NCBI GenBank assembly: GCA_015486815.1
Contig: WFQY01000021.1
Coordinates: 1 to 7,714 of the forward strand
DNA length: 7,714 bases
From: Phycisphaerae bacterium
GTDB lineage: Bacteria; Planctomycetota; Phycisphaerae; JAAYCJ01
Direction of reading: 5' to 3'
The notes below the pieces were generated by a model. That model worked only from the letters and a program-made list of their open reading frames with translations. It was not told the DNA's origin and did not search any database. Every line of letters begins with the position of its first letter. The first letter of the stretch is position 1. A program made the position numbers and the translations under genes. Below, in pieces: positions 1 through 6,341 of the stretch.

Positions 1-48
1 ATTGGGCTGCTTGCTGTAGGCGTATTGGGACTTATCCGAAGAAGATAA
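1..48 (+). CDS. C-terminal tail of a PEP-CTERM sorting-signal protein (partial, 5' end outside window)
   Basis: Frame 1 reads IGLLAVGVLGLIRRR and then TAA at 46-48. A short Leu/Val/Gly-rich hydrophobic segment followed by a terminal cluster of arginines is how PEP-CTERM proteins end: the segment spans the inner membrane and the basic cluster stays in the cytoplasm until the exosortase cuts near the Pro-Glu-Pro motif. The PEP motif would lie just upstream and is not in the window, so the call rests on only 15 residues. Such proteins are usually exported surface or matrix proteins of unknown detailed role. It shares strand with the prepilin-like gene that starts 109 bases downstream, but the CACAGAG repeat lies between them. 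An alternative is any small protein ending in a transmembrane helix with a basic tail. Confidence 0.6.
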   Translation: MGLLAVGVLGLIRRR

Positions 49-58
49 GAAATTTTTT

Positions 59-140
59 ACCACAGAGAGCACGGAGAATCACAGAGAGATAAGAAATAAA
101 AATAAATTGTCTTCTCTGTGAACTCTGTGTTTTCTGTGGT
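59..140. repeat. Imperfect inverted repeat made of CACAGAG units
   Basis: The left arm (59 to about 94) begins ACCACAGA and carries CACAGAG or CACGGAG at roughly 10-12 base intervals. The right arm (about 110-140) is its imperfect reverse complement and ends TCTGTGGT. The arms are separated by an AT-rich loop near 95-109. A transcript could form a long, mismatched hairpin between the PEP-CTERM gene and the prepilin gene. CACAGAG-type intergenic repeats are, to my knowledge, dispersed in many copies in several planctomycete and related genomes. A terminator or mRNA-stabilising role is possible, but there is no clean U-tract directly after the stem; the TTTTT at 150-154 follows a gap containing the Shine-Dalgarno site of the next gene. 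Confidence 0.8.
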
Positions 141-157
141 GAGAAGGGGTTTTTGTT

Positions 158-883
158 ATGAAAAGTCGAAAAAATTCGTTCACACTCATTGAGCTTTTGG
201 TTGTGGTTGCGATAATTGCGGTATTGGTAGCGATATTACTGCCAGCGTTGAGTAGTGCACGTGAAATGGCAAGAAATGCTGGCTGCCAATCCAATCTGCA
301 TCAATGGGGTGTGGGGTTTGCAATGTACGAGAATGATAATAACGGATATCTGCCACGGGCATATTCAGCTTTAACTTATGGTGCGTGGTATCATTACAAT
401 ACGATGGGTACATATCTCCCGAACACGTCTTATACGAATGTACACGGACAGGAGATTATTTCAGGAGGGATTGCAGTATGTCCGTCTCATTCAGCTGCTC
501 GGGCAATTGCTAACGGACGAAGCTATAGTTTCAATTATCGAATTGTTTATCCTTCGGAATGGTCGAGCGTGCAATATTGGCATGTGTATTGGCATCGTGA
601 TGAAAATAAATATCGAAGATTGGTTTTATGCGATGGCTGTTATGATCGGCCGACCTGGGCGGAACCATGGCCTTACGATGCCGGATATACGCTTTATTTT
701 GTAGGCAGCATCAACGACTGTAATTTCTATCGGCACGGAGGTAAAGGTGAGCCTACGAGCGCAGTTGATCCTATAAGATTCACAGGCAGATGCAATATAT
801 TGCTCGGCGATTGGCATGTCGAATCGATTCCTTACGAAGGCGACCCGAATCCGCGGGCATTAGTCTGGCGATATGGGCACTAA
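158..883 (+). CDS. Prepilin-like protein with N-terminal methylation motif and H-X(n)-D(G/W) C-terminus
   Basis: This 241-residue protein starts MKSRKNS then FTLIELLVVVAIIAVLV, the type IV prepilin/pseudopilin signature. A prepilin peptidase would cut before Phe8 and methylate it; Glu12 is the conserved Glu5 of the mature form. Residues 8-30 form the hydrophobic helix that anchors the protein in the inner membrane or packs the pilus core, and the rest would lie outside. Other family marks are the MYENDNNGYLPR segment (about 56-67), the Cys-Pro pair near 108, and a C-terminal HG...NILLGDWHVE (His193, Asp218), which matches the H-X9-DG processing-associated domain except for a longer spacer and Trp in place of Gly. 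The residue before the cut site is Ser rather than the usual Gly. The ATG has a good Shine-Dalgarno (GAGAAGGGG, 141-149). The GH20-like gene follows after 51 bases and is probably co-transcribed. Whether it builds a pilus, serves type II secretion, or does something separate cannot be seen. Confidence 0.92.
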   Translation: MKSRKNSFTLIELLVVVAIIAVLVAILLPALSSAREMARNAGCQSNLHQWGVGFAMYENDNNGYLPRAYSALTYGAWYHYNTMGTYLPNTSYTNVHGQEIISGGIAVCPSHSAARAIANGRSYSFNYRIVYPSEWSSVQYWHVYWHRDENKYRRLVLCDGCYDRPTWAEPWPYDAGYTLYFVGSINDCNFYRHGGKGEPTSAVDPIRFTGRCNILLGDWHVESIPYEGDPNPRALVWRYGH

Positions 884-894
884 GATTAATTGAT

Positions 895-922
895 GATTGA
901 AGATTGATGATTGAGGATTGAA
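895..922. repeat. Four-copy heptamer tandem repeat GATTGAN
   Basis: Four units of GATTGAN follow one another with exact 7-base spacing (starting at 895, 902, 909 and 916); only the seventh base varies (A, T, G, A). A degenerate GATTAAT lies just upstream at 884-890. The block fills the gap between the prepilin stop codon and the Shine-Dalgarno site of the GH20-like gene. A copy-number change here would alter the spacing between the two genes but not the sites themselves. No function is evident. Confidence 0.85.
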
Positions 923-929
923 GAGGAAG
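922..929 (+). promoter_or_regulatory. Shine-Dalgarno site that fixes the GH20-like start at 935
   Basis: AGAGGAAG lies 5 bases before ATG 935. The in-frame TTG at 911 sits within the heptamer repeat, has no such site at the right distance, and would put eight charged residues before the signal peptide. The ATG at 935 is therefore preferred. Confidence 0.75.
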
Positions 930-934
930 CCTAT

Positions 935-3295
935 ATGTTTAGATATTTATTAATTGGTTTGGTGGCGGGTTCTATATGTTTTGCTAATAGCTCATTGATT
1001 GTTCCTGTTCCGCATAAAGTGGTACGGAAAGTAGGCGAGTTCGTTTTTCCTTCAACAGTTTCTATTGGTTTGGAAAGCGGAAAAGCGAAGCAGTCTGCGG
1101 AGCTGCTGAAAAGGGAATTGAAGCGGTATTTATCGATAGCTACAAAGAAATCTGATGCGCAATCATCGCAGATAGCTTTGTCCATCTCACGAAACATCAC
1201 TTGCAAGAAGAAGCAAGGATACATACTTACCATCAAACCCAAACAAATTTTGATAAGAGGTTACGATGAGCAGGGATTGCGCAACGGTGTGATAAGTCTG
1301 CTTTGGCTTGTCAGAAAATACGGAGCTAAGATTCCTGCGATGGTGATTATCGATTGGCCTGACGTAAAGATACGCGGAATGGATTTGCAGTGGTGCTTTC
1401 GCACGCCTGATATGTTGGCGATGTATGATACCGCTCGTACTCTTGCGATGCTTAAGTATAATATCATCACACCGGAATTTGGGCAGAATCTTCGCATCGA
1501 TAAATACAAAAGCAAGTTTGCAAAAAATGGGATTTCGGAAAAGGAATTTTCGGATTTCGTACAATATTGTTATTCGTGGGGGCTTGATGTTGTTCCGAAG
1601 CTAAATGCTTTGGGGCATAAAGAGCGTGGTGTGCCTTGGCTTAAGACGTTGGGCAATGGCTTGGATATGGGATATGAGCCTAATTATCAGATGCTGTTTG
1701 ATATTGTCCGTGAATATAGGAAAATGTGTCCACATCTAAAATATTTTCATTTCGGAATGGATGAAGCGTCGTCTTGCTTATTGGCAAACAGCAAAAAATA
1801 TAAGAAAACACCAGCTGAACTTTTAGCAGAGCATATCAATCGAATCTGTGAGTTTTGCAAAAAAGAAAATATCGTGCCGATTATTTATCACGATATGTTA
1901 ATAGGATCGCAAGAAAAAATTTATTGGCGGGAAGGTGCGGTGAATGGAGGCACTAAGGCAAAATCATATCCCGCACGAAAAAAAATTTGCAAAGACATCA
2001 TTATTGATTATTGGAATTATGAGGGCTTTGCCCGCTATCGGACGATAGAAAATGTTCAGGACGAAGGATTTGATATCTGGTTTACGCCGTGGGGCGGAGT
2101 AAGTGTATATACGATGGCGAAGAATGCATCTCTATTAAATGCGGGCTATCTTACCAGTACGTGGACAGATGTGGATTATATGGACGCGTTAAAGGTGTTG
2201 GGTCGCAAGCAAAGACGTTTTTATACTCAACGCTGGCTTGTAGATGCCTTTACAAATGCGTCTAACTTTTCTTGGAATGTCGAGCAAGAAGTTTGCAACG
2301 GATTCGATTCGGGATTTGACGCTGCTTGTGTTACTACAAGTTTATATTGGGATAAATCATCTTATCTGCCTAAAAAATCTCAGCCTATAAAACTGCCTGA
2401 ATGCAGCGAGAACGAAAAATACTTTATAGAAAAAATCTACAAGGCAGCCAAGATCCCTACGGGTAAAGTATGTATCAAAGGAATAGATTTTGAGCTTAGC
2501 CCGTCAAATGCGATAGTATTGGGAAACATCAAACCTATCCAGCGTAGGCATTTACTGAAACGTCCTCAGCCTTGGTGGGTTTATGTCGATGGCAGGAAAG
2601 ATAAGAAAATCGATGTAATCAACGCACCGAGAAAAGCTAATTCCATCGCAATTTATACGAGAGAATATGGCAAATCAACACATACGAATCAATATGGGCG
2701 CGAGGTGAATGTCCGATGTGGGCTGACGAATTATACCGATACGTGGGGTATAGGAAATATGGCGATTCCGCGTAACGGATTTGTCATATCGGGGCACGGT
2801 GAGGGATTATACGGAGCTACAGTATTCAATGGTTATCATCGAATCTCAATTAAAGATGCTGACGGGCGGGAAATTCCTTTGGGGAGAAGAGAATCGGCTG
2901 GCAGAAAGTCTGCGACAATCGAAATTAACGGCAAAGCGCAATCAATATGTTTTTTACATACAACTGGCTATGAAGCTGCTCAATTTATGCCTGATATGCT
3001 GACAATTACGATAAATTACGCTGACGGTAGCAGTAAAAGCTTTTCTTTACGATATGGACGAGATATTTGCAGCTTCGATGACGTGTGTTTTTTGTACGAC
3101 AAACATAATCCGCAACGGAAATGGTTAGCGATATATAATACCGGCAAATCGCTACACGACGGCAGATTGATATATGCGTACCAATGGTTTAATCCTGCTC
3201 CGCAAAAGATTATAAACTCGGTTAATTTGGCTGTTCAAAATGTCGGCGAAAATATAGGATATGTTCTGATAGGTTTGAGTGTCATCAAACAATAA
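935..3295 (+). CDS. Secreted GH20-like beta-N-acetylhexosaminidase
   Basis: Starting at ATG 935 the protein has 786 residues. Residues 1-16 (MFRYLLIGLVAGSICF) and the following Ala-Asn form a Sec signal peptide, probably cut near residue 17. Residues about 20-140 look like the GH20b alpha/beta domain, including VPVPHKV and a GYxLxIxPKQIxIxGxDEQGLRNG segment near 95-118. The catalytic barrel follows from about DWPDVKIRGMDL (140-151), with HFGMDEAS at 272-279. In GH20 enzymes the H-x-G-G-D-E motif carries the acetamido-orienting Asp and the acid/base Glu; here these would be Asp276 and Glu277, but Gly of the motif is Met. The C-terminal part (about 515-786) looks like beta-rich domains, with RNGFVISGHG near 613-622 and a closing NPAPQKII...LIGL segment typical of accessory jelly-roll domains. 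Expected chemistry is release of terminal N-acetylhexosamine from glycans by the substrate-assisted mechanism, outside the cytoplasm. Exact substrate is unknown, and a divergent GH20-like family with altered specificity is possible. Confidence 0.82.
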   Translation: MFRYLLIGLVAGSICFANSSLIVPVPHKVVRKVGEFVFPSTVSIGLESGKAKQSAELLKRELKRYLSIATKKSDAQSSQIALSISRNITCKKKQGYILTIKPKQILIRGYDEQGLRNGVISLLWLVRKYGAKIPAMVIIDWPDVKIRGMDLQWCFRTPDMLAMYDTARTLAMLKYNIITPEFGQNLRIDKYKSKFAKNGISEKEFSDFVQYCYSWGLDVVPKLNALGHKERGVPWLKTLGNGLDMGYEPNYQMLFDIVREYRKMCPHLKYFHFGMDEASSCLLANSKKYKKTPAELLAEHINRICEFCKKENIVPIIYHDMLIGSQEKIYWREGAVNGGTKAKSYPARKKICKDIIIDYWNYEGFARYRTIENVQDEGFDIWFTPWGGVSVYTMAKNASLLNAGYLTSTWTDVDYMDALKVLGRKQRRFYTQRWLVDAFTNASNFSWNVEQEVCNGFDSGFDAACVTTSLYWDKSSYLPKKSQPIKLPECSENEKYFIEKIYKAAKIPTGKVCIKGIDFELSPSNAIVLGNIKPIQRRHLLKRPQPWWVYVDGRKDKKIDVINAPRKANSIAIYTREYGKSTHTNQYGREVNVRCGLTNYTDTWGIGNMAIPRNGFVISGHGEGLYGATVFNGYHRISIKDADGREIPLGRRESAGRKSATIEINGKAQSICFLHTTGYEAAQFMPDMLTITINYADGSSKSFSLRYGRDICSFDDVCFLYDKHNPQRKWLAIYNTGKSLHDGRLIYAYQWFNPAPQKIINSVNLAVQNVGENIGYVLIGLSVIKQ

Positions 3296-3298
3296 ATG

Positions 3299-3379
3299 AC
3301 TCAAGCTGACCGATTTGACATAGAATTATTGGCGAATAAAGAGTTACGCAAAAAATATTTAAAATCGGTCAGTTTGAGT
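3299..3379. repeat. 18-bp inverted repeat at the convergent gene junction
   Basis: ACTCAAGCTGACCGATTT (3299-3316) is matched by AAATCGGTCAGTTTGAGT (3362-3379), its reverse complement with one mismatch; 45 AT-rich bases lie between. The left arm begins three bases after the GH20-like stop codon. The right arm encodes the last six residues (TQTDRF) of the opposing glycosidase and touches its stop codon. A hairpin would form in both transcripts, so a bidirectional terminator or 3' mRNA stabiliser is possible, but neither side has a clear U-tract. No target-site duplication is visible around the 81-base unit, so a miniature mobile element is only a possibility. Confidence 0.85.
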
Positions 3380-6304
3380 AAGTAATTTCAAGACGATTAT
3401 TTCGTCGGGTTTTAATGAAAGATGCTTTGTAGTTTGCAGTTTTTTATTGTCCGAGAAATTGATGAGTTCGATATTCTTGGCTGACGGAATATTGAGGCGT
3501 TTGAGGTTTAGCTTAATGTTTATGTCAGCAGGTTTCATCGAGACGTTTACAAAGATGATGATAGCGTCATCGCCTTTTTCCCAACAAGCTAACATTACAG
3601 AAGGAGCGGTTATACACCAGCCACGTCTGTGAAAATAGCTGACCGTAGGGGCACCGGTTGAAACAGCAGGGATAAACTTTCCTTGTGTGATGAAATCTTT
3701 TAGCTTGTTCCGCCAGCGGGCACAACCATAGACGAATTGTTTTGTTTGGTTGTCCTGAAAACGCCACTCTTCCGTCCTGAACCAGCCGATTTGGGCGCCG
3801 AAGCAAAGTTCACGAGCAGACCAGACACGCCAGAGCTGAGGCTCACGGGCATAGCTCTGCTCCTGTGCATATAAAATCAATTTGCCATCAAACAATGTCT
3901 GGAAAATCGGAACGAAATCTTTGTACCATTCAGCTGTGCCGAATAAAAAGCCATTGTATGCACCTGCGTAACAGTCAGCAGGATATTCGCTGATGAAAAA
4001 TACGTTTTTGCCTTTGCGTTTTAGGATTTTTTTGCAATCATTTACGATCTTTCGATGTCCCTGAATCCACCAACTGCCACCGCCTATGGGATGTTTGTGC
4101 GATTTGTCGAAGCAGAGTGCAGGCGTGCCTGAGACCATATCGATATAGACACCGTCAACGCCGACTTTGTCGATAAGTTTGATGATGGTCTCTTTTAGTA
4201 CTTTTTGCCAATAGTCGGTGGCAATGCACATATATGCATCGACCGTCTTGTTGAACTTTGGTAGCGTCATCTTTCCGTCCATATCGCGAAGGGCATATTT
4301 ATATCCTAACATACGGAATAATAACGATTCGGAGTCGTGCAAAATGCCATTGATATATGTGATTACCGTCCAGTTGTCTTTTTTCCATTTCGCTAATACC
4401 TTATCAAATCCTTCACGAATGGGAAAGTACTGCGGATAGTAATCATCGTGGGGCGTAGCGAACCACGTGCAGGAATGCATTCCGATAGGCACGTTCGTTT
4501 GTTTTGCGATGTTTTCATACGGTTTTTTCCAATCGCCATGCCAACTTCTGAACCAAAATGCAACGCGCTTTGCTGATTCGGGATTTTCAATAGGTGCAAA
4601 TTTTGTCGTATAAAACCAGCGTTTGTAATCTTTGAACGCATCGTACCAGCTGCCAGCGGTTATCTGCAATACAAATGCACCGGGATTTTCGAATTTATTG
4701 CCGGCTATGCCTGTGTTTTCAATCGACCAATCGATAGCAAATAGCAAGCTGGTGTTTTTTGTTTGCGGTGAATTGCGAACGATGAAATTTTTGATAAAAG
4801 GTCTGTTATCATAGGTGGCGAAACTTATCGTTCGTCGGATGCGGTCGGATATCCCTGTAATGGCGAACCATTGCATCGTTGCTCCGACCGTCGGATAGGG
4901 ACAATAATAATCCACACCCTTTTTGAATACGTCATCTATACATATACCCATCGAAACGGGCAGATATAGCTTGTGTGATTTTGCGAACGGGGCGAGTTTT
5001 ATTAACGGAAATCTCACACGCCAAATGCCAGCTGACCTGTCGGGCGTGATTGCAATATTACTCATTAATTTGTTGTGTTTCGCGGTAAAGGTGATTGTAA
5101 CCTGTGATGTAATCGGTGCGGCTGCGCATTTGGAGAATTTAACGGTGATTTCATTTCGATTGTCAGCATTGATGACTTTTATTTGTTTCCATAGCTGGCT
5201 GGTTACAGTTATAAATTTTCCGTTTTTTAGCTTATATTCTATCTCGAATAAATTGCTCGCGGTAGATAAGATAGGCATTGAGTTATAAGAAATTTGTTGC
5301 AATACGCCATTATCAAGCGATATGTCAAAATTGCCGACTTTATACTTTTTGCTACTTAACGTAGGTGTTTTCGGGGATACTTTTAGCGTGGCTGTAATTT
5401 GTTTGTATGCTTGATTCATCTGCCTTCTTACGTCTGTCAATTTGTTGACGTAAAGCCAGCATCTGAACTTTCTTTTTTGACCCTCCCACGGAATTAGCCA
5501 AACACCTCTGATATTTTTGCAATCGTTTGAGATGTAAGGCCAGCTGTCGTACCAGCCACGTTTGGTTATGATACGCATCGTTCTGAGCAGGCCAAAAAGA
5601 GTTCCGTCTGTGATTGCTGCGACCCATCGCTGACCTTTGTGCTCGCGTGGAATCCGCCAATGGCCAGGCAATGGTTCTTTGTCAAATCGTAGCTTGCAAT
5701 TTCTTGCTCCTTGTACATATTGGCTATCCCATCGCTCATTTATAAGCGGGGCGGGTATGCTGCAAAACCAATGATTAAAGGGTTGATCGAATTTCAGATC
5801 AAATAATCGAAGCTCCGACCAACTGGCAGGCGATTGCTGCGAAACGTAGGCGACTATGTCGATAATAGGTGAATCACAATATTTAAAGTAATATGTAAGG
5901 CGCGGATGAGAAGCGAGTTTGGTTAAAACGATATCAACCTTTACAATTACCTGCTTGTCCGAGTTGCTGAGAATTTTTAGCGTTTTGCAAGTTCCCGAGT
6001 TTATATCGGCGCCTTTACTCGGCCGATTGGCAAATCGCATCGAAGCTAACAAGCCCTTTTCGATTTGAAAGCCACTGCGATGATATACGCCATCGCTCCA
6101 TTTAAGCGAGATAGGTACATTGCATATAATCTGCGATGGTAAGCCTGCATTTGTTCGTTTGCTGTGAATGATTTTGAAATAAGAATTCGAAATTGTAATG
6201 CTGCCGTCTCGCTCGACAATGTTAATATCCGCGAAGGTGTTTGACGTAATGAAGGTGTTTGACGTAATAAAAACGAAAAGACTAATGTATAGTAATTTTC
6301 GCAT
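3359..6304 (-). CDS. Large secreted TIM-barrel glycosidase-like protein (DUF6259-like)
   Basis: From ATG 6304 the protein has 981 residues. Residues 1-25 form a signal peptide (MRKLLYISLFVFI..., cut likely after TFA), lengthened by a perfect internal hexapeptide duplication. Residues about 30-550 are beta-rich, with two segments of similar look, as in the N-terminal sandwich domains of large retaining glycosidases. A barrel-like region runs from about 575 to 850: AFWFRSWHGDW, then TYINGILHD, then GVDGVYIDM with Asp722, and FISEYPAD with Glu773. Asp at the end of a VYID strand and an acidic residue on a later strand are the usual layout of nucleophile and acid/base in clan-D-like and DUF6259-type barrels; assigning those roles here is inference. 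A C-terminal beta domain (about 890-975) ends the protein. It follows the broken prepilin-like gene after 37 bases and probably shares its transcript. The upstream in-frame TTG 6310 is less likely because the Shine-Dalgarno site favours 6304. Substrate unknown. Confidence 0.7.
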   Translation of the reverse strand: MRKLLYISLFVFITSNTFITSNTFADINIVERDGSITISNSYFKIIHSKRTNAGLPSQIICNVPISLKWSDGVYHRSGFQIEKGLLASMRFANRPSKGADINSGTCKTLKILSNSDKQVIVKVDIVLTKLASHPRLTYYFKYCDSPIIDIVAYVSQQSPASWSELRLFDLKFDQPFNHWFCSIPAPLINERWDSQYVQGARNCKLRFDKEPLPGHWRIPREHKGQRWVAAITDGTLFGLLRTMRIITKRGWYDSWPYISNDCKNIRGVWLIPWEGQKRKFRCWLYVNKLTDVRRQMNQAYKQITATLKVSPKTPTLSSKKYKVGNFDISLDNGVLQQISYNSMPILSTASNLFEIEYKLKNGKFITVTSQLWKQIKVINADNRNEITVKFSKCAAAPITSQVTITFTAKHNKLMSNIAITPDRSAGIWRVRFPLIKLAPFAKSHKLYLPVSMGICIDDVFKKGVDYYCPYPTVGATMQWFAITGISDRIRRTISFATYDNRPFIKNFIVRNSPQTKNTSLLFAIDWSIENTGIAGNKFENPGAFVLQITAGSWYDAFKDYKRWFYTTKFAPIENPESAKRVAFWFRSWHGDWKKPYENIAKQTNVPIGMHSCTWFATPHDDYYPQYFPIREGFDKVLAKWKKDNWTVITYINGILHDSESLLFRMLGYKYALRDMDGKMTLPKFNKTVDAYMCIATDYWQKVLKETIIKLIDKVGVDGVYIDMVSGTPALCFDKSHKHPIGGGSWWIQGHRKIVNDCKKILKRKGKNVFFISEYPADCYAGAYNGFLFGTAEWYKDFVPIFQTLFDGKLILYAQEQSYAREPQLWRVWSARELCFGAQIGWFRTEEWRFQDNQTKQFVYGCARWRNKLKDFITQGKFIPAVSTGAPTVSYFHRRGWCITAPSVMLACWEKGDDAIIIFVNVSMKPADINIKLNLKRLNIPSAKNIELINFSDNKKLQTTKHLSLKPDEIIVLKLLTQTDRF
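6233..6268. repeat. Perfect 18-bp tandem duplication inside a signal-peptide coding region
   Basis: GAAGGTGTTTGACGTAAT occurs twice back to back (6233-6250 and 6251-6268) with no mismatch. On the minus strand each copy encodes Ile-Thr-Ser-Asn-Thr-Phe, so the reading frame is kept and the signal peptide of the DUF6259-like protein grows by six residues. The absence of any difference between copies suggests a recent slippage or unequal-exchange event. Confidence 0.95.
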
Positions 6305-6312
6305 TAGCAAGA

Positions 6313-6318
6313 CTCCCT
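6313..6318 (-). promoter_or_regulatory. Shine-Dalgarno site that fixes the DUF6259-like start at 6304
   Basis: AGGGAG on the minus strand lies 8 bases before ATG 6304, a normal distance. From TTG 6310 the gap would be only 2 bases. The site sits downstream of the prepilin stop at 6342 in the restored frame, so the glycosidase has its own initiation signal. Confidence 0.75.
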
Positions 6319-6341
6319 ATTTGGTAGATATATAAAACTGT

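Noticed and set aside
59..140. CRISPR array
   Set aside because: CACAGAG units are short and irregular, lie in inverted rather than direct orientation between arms, and there are no unique spacers.
49..157. Sigma-70 promoter before the first prepilin-like gene
   Set aside because: The stretch is AT-rich but no pair of -35 and -10 boxes at proper spacing could be defended.
378..704. 108-codon plus-strand frame within the first prepilin-like gene
   Set aside because: It is an out-of-frame shadow of a gene with clear family features at both ends.
1187..1564. 125-codon minus-strand open frame opposite the GH20-like gene
   Set aside because: It lies antisense to the GH20b/barrel coding region and has no recognisable motif.
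3296..3385. Canonical rho-independent terminator
   Set aside because: The loop is long (45 bases), the stem is not especially GC-rich, and no U-tract follows on either strand.
4923..5288. 121-codon plus-strand open frame opposite the DUF6259-like gene
   Set aside because: It is fully antisense to a long, coherent secreted protein, shows no domain-like pattern, and has no supporting context.
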